Shown here in pieces: positions 55,537 through 63,518 of a DNA stretch of 64,000 nt (positions are counted from its first letter, which is position 1; the number at the start of each line of letters is the position of its first letter). The stretch is from NCBI RefSeq assembly GCF_005768555.2, contig NZ_VCHX02000095.1, forward strand, positions 1-64,000. The letters are read 5' to 3'. Position numbers and translations under genes: made by a program. The stretch comes from Streptomyces sporangiiformans (GTDB lineage: Bacteria; Actinomycetota; Actinomycetes; Streptomycetales; Streptomycetaceae). Under the pieces are notes generated by a model that was given only the letters and a program-made list of their open reading frames with translations, did not search any database and was not told the origin of the DNA.

Positions 55537-55556
55537 TTGCAAGCACCTGCTTGCAA
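55537..55556. promoter_or_regulatory. palindromic operator upstream of XRE gene
   Basis: Perfect 8-bp inverted repeat TTGCAAGC and GCTTGCAA with a 4-bp centre (ACCT), directly upstream of the XRE regulator gene. Probable autoregulatory site, overlapping its promoter. Confidence 0.65.
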
Positions 55557-55725
55557 AAGTGTGCCATGCCACGCGATCGCCACTGAGGCTGAGCACGATA
55601 GGTGTCGTATTTGCAGGGCAACTGTCGTCATCCGCGTGCGGCCTCCTGGTGCAGGCGCTTGGGGGCCAGCCTCCGCGGGTCGCCGAGAAGCGGCGTTGTC
55701 GGTGGGCTCTGCCAGGGTGTGCGTC

Positions 55726-56227
55726 GTGGATGAATTGGTGGAGCGTGTCGACGGTCAAGATCACGTGCTGGGGGTGGTCAGCCGTCGGGAGGCCATCCGG
55801 GAGGGTTGGCTGCATCGGGTCGCCGTGACGGTGTGTCGTGATGATCGTGGCCGGATCCTCGTCCACCGGCGGTCGGAGCAGGTGTCGCGCTTCCCCCGGG
55901 CTCTATGAGGTCGAGGTCGGTGGCGCCGCAAATGTCGGCGAGTCCTATGAACAGGCCGCCGCGCGGGAACTGGCCGAAGAGATGGGCATTCGTGCGCTGC
56001 CGCGCCTGCTGTTCACGTTCATCAACCGCAGCGGTTTGAGCCCTCACTGGCTCGGCGTGCACGAAGCCGTGGTGCCGGACGCCGTGGTCCCCGATCCCGA
56101 TGAGGTCGCCTGGCATGGCTGGCTGACCGAGCCGGAACTCGGCTCGGCTTTGCTGGAGTGGCGCTTCACCACCGACAGCCACGAAGCCTTCAGCCGGTAT
56201 CTCGCGTTCCGGAGCGCGCAGTCCTGA
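55726..56227 (+). pseudogene. Nudix hydrolase gene, frameshifted
   Basis: Two overlapping frames make one Nudix protein. Frame one: VDELVERVDGQDHVLGVVSR then REGWLHRVAVTVCRDD...VSRFP. Frame two: GLYEVEVGGAANVGESYEQ with the Nudix box GGAANVGE...AARELAEEMGI. The frame slips in a run of five C at about 55890-55894; with four C it would read SRFPGLYEVEVGG, the family consensus. GTG 55726 is the best start. The extra C is either decay or a base-call error in a homopolymer. Confidence 0.8.
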
Positions 56228-56295
56228 CCTCTCCCGCCTCTCGGGCTGGGATGCCTGCTTGCGGCCAACGCGCCTTGTGAGAGCGGCTGATCGCC

Positions 56296-57249
56296 ATGGC
56301 CGAACTCCCGGCGATCGCCGGCGCAGACCGCGCGACCGAACACCGCTACGTCGACGACTTCGCCCTCCGCCGACTCCCCGCCGCGCTCGCCACGGCCCGT
56401 CAGGACACCGTCACGGCGGCCATGGCACCGCTGGCCGAGATGTTCGCCGATGCCGGCGGCATGGTCCAGCTGAGCCGTGAGCAGGCTCGCGGCCGGGCCG
56501 GCGACTTCGAGATCATCGAGTACATCCTGCGTGCTCAGCCCGGAGGCGTGCCCGGCACCTGGGGCCACCACTTCGACGACTACCTCCTGCACGCTCCCAT
56601 CACCGACCAGCACCGACCAGCACCGCAACAAGATCGCCCACCAGGCCGCGCTCATCGAGTCCACACTCGGGAGCGACCCGGCGGACGTCCCGAGCACGGC
56701 CCCGCGCGCCACCGGCCGCCGCATCCTGCTGATCGCGTCCGGAGGCGCCGCCGACCTGCGCCGGGTCGACCCGGCTCTCCTGCACCCCGCCGACCGCCTG
56801 GTCCTCAACGATGTCGACCCCGACGCCCTCCAGCACGCCCTCACACACCTGCCGCCCGCGACCCGTGTCCAGACCGCCGCGGCCCCCGACAACGTCCTGC
56901 GCACCGCCGCCCACCTGGCTGCCGACCACGGCCCCTTCGATCTGATCCTGGCCGGAGGCCACTTCGACTACCTCGAACGCTTCGCCCGAGCCCTGATCCG
57001 CACCACCCTGTCCCGCCTGTGCCGCCCCGGAGGCACGTTCTACTTCTCCAACATCGCGACCCCGAACCCGTACGCCGCCCTGATGACCCACATCGGCCGC
57101 TGGAACCTCGTCGAACGCACCCCGCCGACATCGAGGCCGACGTTCGAGCCGCCGCGCCGCCGGGAACCGTCGCCGGACTGGACATCACTGCCGATGCCAC
57201 TGGCCTGGCGCTGTTCGCGACGGTGCGGCGCGCGGACGAGCCGGGGTGA
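56296..57249 (+). pseudogene. SAM-methyltransferase-like gene with a 10-bp duplication
   Basis: The first frame reads YVDDFALRRLPAALATARQ to HAPITDQHR, then a tandem 10-bp duplication (ACCAGCACCG twice, about 56609-56628) shifts the frame; the continuation NKIAHQAALIES...RILLIASGGAADLRRVDP...VLNDVDPDALQHAL, ...GPFDLILAGGHFDYLERF lies in another frame. A second shift near 57130 returns to the first frame (IEADVRAAAPPGTVAGLDIT) to the TGA at 57249. The middle has Rossmann-like SAM-binding character. Inactive unless the reads are wrong. Confidence 0.75.
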
Positions 57250-57291
57250 TCCCGGCAGTCTTGGTGTTCGTCGCCGACGCAGCCTCGATCG

Positions 57292-57588
57292 TCAGTCGAG
57301 GCCTTCGATGATGCGGAAGTCGCGCTCGAAGCCGTCAGGGAGTTCGGCCAGCGCCTTCTGGTAGGCCGCACTCTCGTATGCGGCGACCGCCTGTTCGAAG
57401 CTGTCGAACTCGATCAGGACAACGCGCTCGGCGATTCCGGCTTCGTGTGCGACGACCCGGCTGCCGATGCTGGCGAGCACCCGCCCGCCTGCGGCCTTGA
57501 CGGCCAGACCGGCCAGTTCGTTGTAGGCAGCAAGCCTCTCAGGGTCTGTGATGGTGGGGTAGACGCTGACCCAGTAGCCCTTGGCCAC
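57292..57588 (-). CDS. DUF1330-domain protein
   Basis: Protein of 98 aa, a dimeric ferredoxin-like-barrel fold (AKGYWVSVYPTITDPERLAA, RVLASIGSRVVAHEAG, VVLIEFDSFEQAVAAYESA, YQKAL). Function unknown; related folds catalyse cofactor-free oxygenations. GTG start after AGGAGG; the stop of the nadC scrap overlaps that site. Confidence 0.88.
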   Translation of the reverse strand: MAKGYWVSVYPTITDPERLAAYNELAGLAVKAAGGRVLASIGSRVVAHEAGIAERVVLIEFDSFEQAVAAYESAAYQKALAELPDGFERDFRIIEGLD

Positions 57589-57590
57589 AG

Positions 57591-57699
57591 TTACCTCCTG
57601 TGTTCGGAATTGATGCTCAGAAGCTTGCTCAGATCCATGGCCGGCGCGCTGTAGGTCAGCGAGCCGACGGAGACGGCGTCGAAGTCGGACGGCTTCGAT
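57591..57699 (-). pseudogene. C-terminal fragment of a second nadC
   Basis: About 34 codons (SDFDAVSVGSLTYSAPAMDL and LSKLLSI) ending in TAA at 57591-57593. It matches the C-terminus of nicotinate-nucleotide pyrophosphorylase; the intact copy 1 kb away ends VDLISVGALTHSAPALDLTM. An in-frame stop directly upstream cuts it off. It lies just ahead of the DUF1330 gene. Confidence 0.8.
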
Positions 57700-57934
57700 C
57701 AACCGGCTGGGGCTGCGGTCGGAGCCGGTCGAGTCGATGACCGGCCTCGCCGGAAGGGCGGCGGCCCGAACTGGAACGAAGAGGAGCCGACAAGTAGGGA
57801 GGAGTCGCACCAGTACGGCGTGATCGGCCATCAACCCTGAGCCCCTGCCACAGATGCCGCCAGAACTGGCCAGGCTCTCACCGGAGCAGTTGGACCTGCT
57901 GCGCACCGGCACCTTCGCCTTGAGCGCGCGGGCC
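57700..57934. other. gap downstream of phzF
   Basis: 235 bp between the nadC fragment and the phzF stop (about 345 bp without an intact gene). No gene, hairpin or operator is supported. Confidence 0.4.
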
Positions 57935-58792
57935 TCATCGCATGACCCTGCGCACGATCGCTGCCTGGCCGCCGACTCGGATCCGGTGTCCCGTGCGGTC
58001 GCGGTGGACGGTCGCTGTGATGGTGGACGGGCTGCCGAGGTGGTCACCCATGTCGACAGCGAGGCGGTGTGTGCCGAACTCGGCAGCATGCGCTGCCAGG
58101 CAGGCCGTGCTGTTGGCGTTGGCGATGTCCTCGGGGACGCCGATCGACGGGGCGAACATCCGGGCTGCTGCTCGGCCGTGTCGGTCCGGAGGCGAGTAGG
58201 CGTAGCAGCCCAGCAGACCGTAGCGGTCACAGGCTGCGCGTAACAGGGTTGAGTCCGGCGTGAGTTCGGCCAGTGCGGCGCGGGATCGGATGGGCAGCAG
58301 AAGCCTCGGCCGCCCGTTCGACGCCACGCAGGCGTCGCCGGCGACCGCGTCCTCCGTCAGTCCGAGGCCGCCTGCGACTGCCCTCAGTTCGGGTCCACCG
58401 GCGCTACGCAGGCTGACCGGGCCCGGGTCGAACGACGCCGTCAGGCCGTCATCGTTTCGGCTTGCCCGACCGTCGAAGCTGCGGTGGGCCGTACGCAGGA
58501 TGACGCGGTAGTCGTGGTCGCCGCCTTCCCGTTCGGCGAGCACGGCGAGGGCGGCGACGGTGCCGTGTCCGCAGGCGGGCAGTTCGTCCTGGGCGGTGAA
58601 GAACCGCAGTGTGTACGCAGGCTGACGACGCTCGATTCCGGTCGCGCGGAGGAAGACGGCGTGCGATGTTCCCCACTCCGCGGGAATGCGGCATCGCTCC
58701 TCGTCGGTGAACGGCGCGTCATCCAGAACGGCGGTCGGGCTGCCACCCGCGCCGTCTCGCTGACACGCGTCGACGACCGCTACCTCGGACAT
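57935..58792 (-). CDS. PhzF-family isomerase
   Basis: Protein of 285 aa with the PhzF/diaminopimelate-epimerase fold (VAVVDACQRDGAGGSPTAVL, LRFFTAQDELPACGHGTVAAL, and the second-half repeat ANANSTACLAAHAAEFG). In PhzF the acid E45 lies in the stretch corresponding to WGTSHAVFLR here, where a His is found instead; that occurs in many paralogues, so the reaction is uncertain. The start overlaps the nadC stop by 13 bp. Confidence 0.88.
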   Translation of the reverse strand: MSEVAVVDACQRDGAGGSPTAVLDDAPFTDEERCRIPAEWGTSHAVFLRATGIERRQPAYTLRFFTAQDELPACGHGTVAALAVLAEREGGDHDYRVILRTAHRSFDGRASRNDDGLTASFDPGPVSLRSAGGPELRAVAGGLGLTEDAVAGDACVASNGRPRLLLPIRSRAALAELTPDSTLLRAACDRYGLLGCYAYSPPDRHGRAAARMFAPSIGVPEDIANANSTACLAAHAAEFGTHRLAVDMGDHLGSPSTITATVHRDRTGHRIRVGGQAAIVRRVMR

Positions 58793-59673
58793 GGCACCGG
58801 GCCGGTGGTCAGCAGCATGGTCAGGTCCAGTGCGGGCGCGCTGTGCGTCAACGCCCCGACCGAGATGAGGTCGACGCCCGTCCCGGCGATGGCGGGAACT
58901 GTGTCCAGGCGGATGGTGCCCGAGGCCTCCAGCAGGATCCGGGAAGCGTCGGCCCGCCCGGCCCGGACCTTCACGACCTGCTCGATGTCTGCCACCGGCA
59001 TGTTGTCGAGCATGATCCAGCGGGCTCCGGCGTCGAGGGCCTCGACGGCCTGGGTGACGGTCTGCACCTCGACATCGCTCTCCACGGTCTGCCCGGTGCG
59101 CGCCATCCCGCGCCTGACCGCCTCGATCGCGGCGGTCACCCCGCCCGCCGCGGCGATGTGGTTCTCCTTGAGCAGGACCATCGCCGCGAGATCGAGGCGG
59201 TGGTTGTGGCCGCCGCCGACGGTGACCGCGTACTTGTCCAGGGCGCGCAGGCCCGGCGCCGTCTTGCGCGTGTCCAGGATGCGCGCCCTGGTCCCTGCCA
59301 CAGCTTGGACGTAGCGGTCGGTCAGCGTCGCGATGCCGCACATGCGCTGCAGGAAGTTCAGCGCCGTACTCTCCCCGGTGATCAGACTGCGCGCCGAACC
59401 GGACAGGTGCACCAGGACTTGGCCGTCGGCCAGTCGGGCGCCGTCGGCGACGGCCGGCTCGACCTTGACCTCGGGGTCGACCTGCGCGAAGACCTCGGCG
59501 ACCACGGGGAGGCCGGCGGCGATGCCGCTTTGCCGGGTGCGGATCTCGGCCGTGGCCGCCAGGTCCTCGGGAACGCTCCACACGGTGGTGATGTCCTTCC
59601 CTGACGCGTCCTCGGCCAGGGCGGCAGCGGCGGCGGCCCGTGCTGCCGCCGAGGGAAACTCGGTCGTGGTCAT
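58780..59673 (-). CDS. nadC: nicotinate-nucleotide pyrophosphorylase (quinolinate phosphoribosyltransferase)
   Basis: Protein of 297 aa. Conserved STALNFLQRMCGIATLT, ILDTRKTAPGLRALDKYAV, GGGHNHRLDLAAMVLLKENH and VDLISVGALTHSAPALDLTM. Converts quinolinate and PRPP to nicotinate mononucleotide. No nadA or nadB adjoins; with phzF coupled to it, it may serve a side pathway rather than house-keeping NAD synthesis. The ATG overlaps TGA of an upstream remnant frame as ATGA. Confidence 0.94.
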   Translation of the reverse strand: MTTTEFPSAAARAAAAAALAEDASGKDITTVWSVPEDLAATAEIRTRQSGIAAGLPVVAEVFAQVDPEVKVEPAVADGARLADGQVLVHLSGSARSLITGESTALNFLQRMCGIATLTDRYVQAVAGTRARILDTRKTAPGLRALDKYAVTVGGGHNHRLDLAAMVLLKENHIAAAGGVTAAIEAVRRGMARTGQTVESDVEVQTVTQAVEALDAGARWIMLDNMPVADIEQVVKVRAGRADASRILLEASGTIRLDTVPAIAGTGVDLISVGALTHSAPALDLTMLLTTGPVPCPR

Positions 59674-59952
59674 CTGGTCTCCAGCTCTGAGTGGACGTTG
59701 GCTTGGTGGCGGCAACCGCTGACGAGGCAGCACTGAAGTTCCGCTGGGCCGATTCGCAGGACCTGGTGGATCCTGTACTCGATCTCCCGCGTGCCGGTCA
59801 CCCGTCCCCCCGCCACGAACAGGTTCCGGGTGAGCCGTCCGTGCGACTCGGCGCCGACGTCGAACTCGGGGCACCTTGCGCATGTACCGGTCCTCCCGGC
59901 CGGTCTCGCCTCCGTCGACCCGGGCTTTCAGGAACGCCTCTCCCCCAGGTCG
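59670..59952 (-). pseudogene. frameshifted remnant upstream of nadC
   Basis: Two coding-like frames join only if one of four C residues at about 59868-59871 is removed: GEAFLKARVDGGETGREDRY then MRKVP, and EFDVGAESHGRLTRNLFVAG, RVTGTREIEYRIHQVLRIGP to TGA 59670-59672. Both have the G/C-rich third positions of real genes, and the stop overlaps the nadC ATG as coupled genes do. It has no start of its own (an in-frame TGA lies just upstream). The family is not recognised. Confidence 0.5.
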
Positions 59953-59983
59953 TCAGGGCAGGTGCCACAACAGCCTCCTCCGT

Positions 59984-60031
59984 TTCGATTTCCGAAGCGG
60001 TCACCGATGCTAGCGTGTCGGAATTCGAAGC
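59984..60031. promoter_or_regulatory. HxlR candidate operators in the nadC / hxlR divergent promoter
   Basis: Site A, 59984-59998: TTCGATTTCCGAAGC. Site B, 60023-60031: half site ATTCGAAGC with a weak left half. Both match the perfect palindrome at 60627-60647 (core TTCGATATTCGAAGC). Their position before hxlR (60060) and nadC (59673) suggests HxlR controls both. Confidence 0.6.
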
Positions 60032-60059
60032 ATCAACCCTGGAGAGCTGGACATCCGAC

Positions 60060-60485
60060 ATGGCAACACCCAGACCTGGCAGTCCTGTTCGCGGCTCGAC
60101 CACCGGCCGCCCCCTCATGGCCGCACTCGATCTGTTCGGGCGGCGGTGGAGTCTGCGCATCCTGTGGGAGCTTCGCGCGGGTCCGCTTGGATTCCGCCCC
60201 TTGCAGAAGCGGTGCGACGACATGTCATCCAGCGTGATGCGGCAGCGCCTGACCGAACTGCTGGATGCCCAGGTGATTCACCAACTACCGGACAGCCGCT
60301 ACGAGCTCACCCCGCTGGGACAGGAGGCGCGCCACGCCCTGAACCCCCTCGCCCGCTGGGCGGAACGCTGGGCGGCCACGATCGACCCGCAAGGGGCGGA
60401 CCACACCGACGACCAGCCCGCCAGCCGCGTCTCACATCCGGACACCGCGGGCGACGGGGCGCCTGAGAGGGGCTCCGCGGACTGA
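60060..60485 (+). CDS. HxlR-family transcriptional regulator
   Basis: Protein of 141 aa with the winged helix: PLMAALDLFGRRWSLRILWE, LRAGPLGFRPLQKRCDDMSS, VMRQRLTELLDAQVIHQLPD and YELTPLGQEARHALNPLARW. There is no sensory cysteine after the start. HxlR proteins are often redox or aldehyde-responsive repressors. It is divergent from nadC. Basis for a local regulon is the matching operator before the thioesterase gene. Confidence 0.92.
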   Translation: MATPRPGSPVRGSTTGRPLMAALDLFGRRWSLRILWELRAGPLGFRPLQKRCDDMSSSVMRQRLTELLDAQVIHQLPDSRYELTPLGQEARHALNPLARWAERWAATIDPQGADHTDDQPASRVSHPDTAGDGAPERGSAD

Positions 60486-60626
60486 CGCCCCGCCTCGGAT
60501 CGGAGGCGGGGCGGGACCGCCGGGTCACGAGGTTGCCGTGGCTCGGCCGAGCGCCGGGGGCAGGCGCGAAACCTCCGCCAATCCTTCTGCTTGGGATTTC
60601 AAAGCGGTGGCGTCCAGCCTGCGACA

Positions 60627-60647
60627 GTGCTTCGATATTCGAAGCAC
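60627..60647. promoter_or_regulatory. 21-bp palindrome upstream of thioesterase gene
   Basis: Perfect 9-bp inverted repeat GTGCTTCGA and TCGAAGCAC with a 3-bp centre TAT, 30 bp before the start codon. It shares its TTCGAT...CGAAGC core with the sites before hxlR. Confidence 0.7.
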
Positions 60648-60677
60648 ACTTGGTCCGACTTCGATCAAGGGGGCGGC

Positions 60678-60947
60678 ATGACTCAGCAGAACACCGACAC
60701 GGAACGTTCCACCATCCTGTCCTGGAGGGAACCAGGGCCGCTCTTCGCCTTCAAAGGGGAACTGACGGGCCTGCAGTACCTGCAAGGCCTGGCAGCCGGC
60801 GGGATCGTGCCGCCGCCCGTCGCCCAGGTACTCGGCATCACCGTGGAGAGCGCCGACTGCTCGTGGGGCATGACGTCAGCCGCGTTTCAGCAGTCGCCGA
60901 CCGCAGTCCTCATGGGCGTTGAGATCCAGGCAGCGCGGCACAAGTAG
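60678..60947 (+). pseudogene. PaaI-like thioesterase cut by a transposon
   Basis: The first ~60 codons match PaaI-type hotdog thioesterases at their N-terminus (TGLQYLQGLAAGGIVPPPVA, QVLGITVES). After residue ~62 the homology ends, near 60860-60875, and the frame runs into sequence that belongs to the end of the tniQ region, stopping at 60947. The catalytic hotdog helix (HGG) is missing, so it is dead. AAGGGGG ribosome site. Confidence 0.7.
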
Positions 60948-62213
60948 ACGCTGAGCGCACGGTCGGCATCGCGAAGTCTGTGAACGAGCGGGGTCATCGA
61001 CTCTCGCGCTTCGCAGGGATCCGCAGCTCGGAGCAACCGCGTCGCGATCTGCAGAACCGCGCCCGTGGCCAGGGAGTCGGTCGGCGGCGCGGTGTAGGGC
61101 TTGGAGGTCTTCTTCTTCCCGGCGGTGTTGAGCAGGGGCTGGGCCTGCGCGGTGCGGGAAGCATGCTCGGCATCGAGCACGGCGGCCAGGAACGATGTGC
61201 CTGCGTACGGGCGGGCTTCGGGCCAGGTCCGGAAGATCATGGCGACCGTCGCGCGCAGATCGGCGAAGTAGTGGGCGACGGGGACCGGCGCCCCCGCGCT
61301 CGTCGTGCTCTCAGGGCCTCCCGCAGCGAGCAAGCCCGCAAGGTGTCGTTGCACTTGGACGAGCGCGGCCATAGTGGCCGAATCGAGTTCCCCGGCAGGG
61401 GCGCTCTCCCGGGTCAGGTCGGCTCCGCAGGCATGTGCGGGATGCTCGGCCGGTGCCGAACGCGCCTCAGCCGACCGGCATTGCCACGGGCTCAGAGAAT
61501 CGTCCGACAGGCGGGCGATGGCACTGCCTGCGTGGGAGGACTGCGCGAGTGCGCCACAACCGGGGCACTGGTGGGCGAGGAGTCGTTGGTGTCGGACACA
61601 GAGGAAGATCATGGGGAGGCGCCACAGCCGTTGCCAGGGACCGCCGTGCCGGTCCTGGATGGGGGTGCCGTTCCCGGTGAGGCAGGGCGGACAGTAGCGC
61701 GTGGAGCGGGTCAGCACCCACGGGTTGTCGTAGATGGAGCGTGTGGCGGTGGTCGACGCAGACGAAGACCACCGGCAGGTGCCAGTGCCTTTTCCATGAG
61801 CCACCGAGTTCGGCGCCCAAGGGGTTGTCCTTCCCAGCCAGGCAGCACTCGCAGAACTGGGTGCTGCGCAGGTGGACCCATCGGCGAGGGTTGGTGAGAA
61901 GTTGAGGCCCGTACCACGGCGCGTGCTGCTGATTCAGCGGTCCATAGCGCTCTCCGAGGGGAGCCAGCAAGAGGTTCTCCATCGCGGGGAGCGAGAGGCC
62001 TGCCACGTGCGCGGCTTCGGCGAGCTTTCGCGGAGGGAGGGCAAGAAGTGATCCAGTTGGCACATGGATTCCCACCCGGTCCGCGAGGCCCATGCGCACC
62101 GCGATGGCCGCGGGTGGACTTCCCGTGTGCTGAGCGAGACGCAGCAGGAGTCCCACCAGCGATTCGTCCTCGAGGGGCACGAGCGTGCGCGGCAGGGGAC
62201 GACGTTGGGTCAT
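60887..62213 (-). pseudogene. tniQ: TniQ, chimeric and frameshifted
   Basis: Residues 1-165: TniQ N-terminus (LEDESLVGLLLRLAQHTGSP), then a CxxC/H zinc-finger (STQFCECCLAGKD, GSWKRHWHLPVVFVCVDH). Near 61731-61750 the frame changes, and the downstream frame repeats a similar zinc-finger: NPWVLTRSTRYCPPCLTGNG, GPWQRLWRLPMIFLCVRHQR, LLAHQCPGCG, followed by the C-terminal region to 60887. So two tniQ-like segments overlap as if one paralogue's middle replaced another. As built it cannot give one intact protein. Confidence 0.7.
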
Positions 62214-63517
62214 GCCTCGGCCGCCGGAGGAGTGCCGCGGTCGTCCAAGACCTTGTTGCGTCCCTTCCGGGGTTTCGATCTCTTCGTCTCCGGCTTCCGC
62301 CCCGGCTCCGACTCCGGGGAGGTGTCGACGTCGGGGATCTCTCCCGCTTCGGCGTCCCGTACGCCGTCCTTGCCGGGGATGTTGCCCAGGTTGATGGTGA
62401 TCTCGTCGAGGAGGTCGATGGTCAGGTCCTCCAGGCCGCTCTCGATGGCCTTGGTCAGTCCGTCCTCGACCAGGCGCCGCAGGAGACCGACGATGCCGTG
62501 GGTGCGGCGGTAGAGGTACTCGGGCATCCGGCCTTCGGAGAGCGTGCCGGGGCCGGCGTTGAAGAGTCGGATCTCGTTCTCGATACCGATGAGGTGGTCG
62601 ATGAAGGCGCCGGTGCGCGCGTCGCTGCTGTAGTCGAAGGCGTCGAGGGTGACGATGTCGAAGCGGCGCTCGGTCTGGGTGGAGGCGTCGGGGTTGTAGC
62701 TCTTGCCCTTCTTCAGCGGGGCGTAGACCCACTGGTTGGTGCGGGGGTCGTGCCAGCCCTCCCTGAGCAGGCCGGAGCGGGGGATGTTCACGCCGATGAG
62801 GACGAGCGTGACGTCCAGGTCCATCAGACTGCGGATCAGGTCGAGGGTGTCCTGGTCGTCTTCGCGGTGCATCTTCAGGCGGGTGATGTCGTCGATGATC
62901 AGGACTGTGGTGGCGTGCGCCTTGATCGATTCGCGGACGTTGCGGATCATGCCGCGCAGGTTTCTGCCGTACGGGGCGCCGTAGTAATCGAGGATCGCCT
63001 CGCACAGGCCGATCGGGGTGGCCTTCACCGGGGTCTGGCAGTAGGCGACCGGTGCGATCAAGTCCCGGGTGCCCGGCATCGGGTCGAGGTAGCACTCGGG
63101 GTACTGCTCGTACAGGTCGCGCCAGGTGTCCTCGAACTCGGCGGCGGTGCGGCAGGCGGTCTCCGTCTTGCCCTGGTAGCCGCCGCCGTTGATCATCAGC
63201 CCGTCCAGGGTGCTCGGGCCGATGCGCATCGCGTTGTTCTGGATCCGTGAGCGCATCAGCGTAGTGACCACCTCGCTCATCGGGGTGTCCAGCATCTGCA
63301 TGTTCACGTGCGTGGCCGCGCGGTGCAGGTCGTACAGCGACTTCTTGCGCGGGCTCATCCGCCGGTACTCGGCCAGGGACATCTTCCTGACCGGCACAAA
63401 CAGATCCCGTGTCCGGCGGAACTCCTGCCAGCCCTCATGCCGGGTCCGGTCCGGCCTGGGGCCGAAGCGCAGGAACGGCACGACAGCGTTCGGCGGCTCC
63501 GGGCGCAGGTTGCTCAT
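62210..63517 (-). CDS. tniB: TniB-like AAA+ ATPase
   Basis: Protein of 435 aa. Walker A GGGYQGKTET (near residue 120) and Walker B TVLIIDDITRL (near 210), then VTLVLIGVNIPRS sensor 1 and a C-terminal Arg/Lys-rich tail. AAA+ regulator that selects target DNA and activates the transposase, in the TnsC/TniB family. ATG at 63515-63517, overlapping next to the TniA stop. Confidence 0.9.
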   Translation of the reverse strand: MSNLRPEPPNAVVPFLRFGPRPDRTRHEGWQEFRRTRDLFVPVRKMSLAEYRRMSPRKKSLYDLHRAATHVNMQMLDTPMSEVVTTLMRSRIQNNAMRIGPSTLDGLMINGGGYQGKTETACRTAAEFEDTWRDLYEQYPECYLDPMPGTRDLIAPVAYCQTPVKATPIGLCEAILDYYGAPYGRNLRGMIRNVRESIKAHATTVLIIDDITRLKMHREDDQDTLDLIRSLMDLDVTLVLIGVNIPRSGLLREGWHDPRTNQWVYAPLKKGKSYNPDASTQTERRFDIVTLDAFDYSSDARTGAFIDHLIGIENEIRLFNAGPGTLSEGRMPEYLYRRTHGIVGLLRRLVEDGLTKAIESGLEDLTIDLLDEITINLGNIPGKDGVRDAEAGEIPDVDTSPESEPGRKPETKRSKPRKGRNKVLDDRGTPPAAEA

Positions 63518-63518
63518 C

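Noticed and set aside
57844..58241. Plus-strand frame opposite the end of phzF
   Set aside because: No family features; overlaps phzF, which has clear motifs. Shadow.
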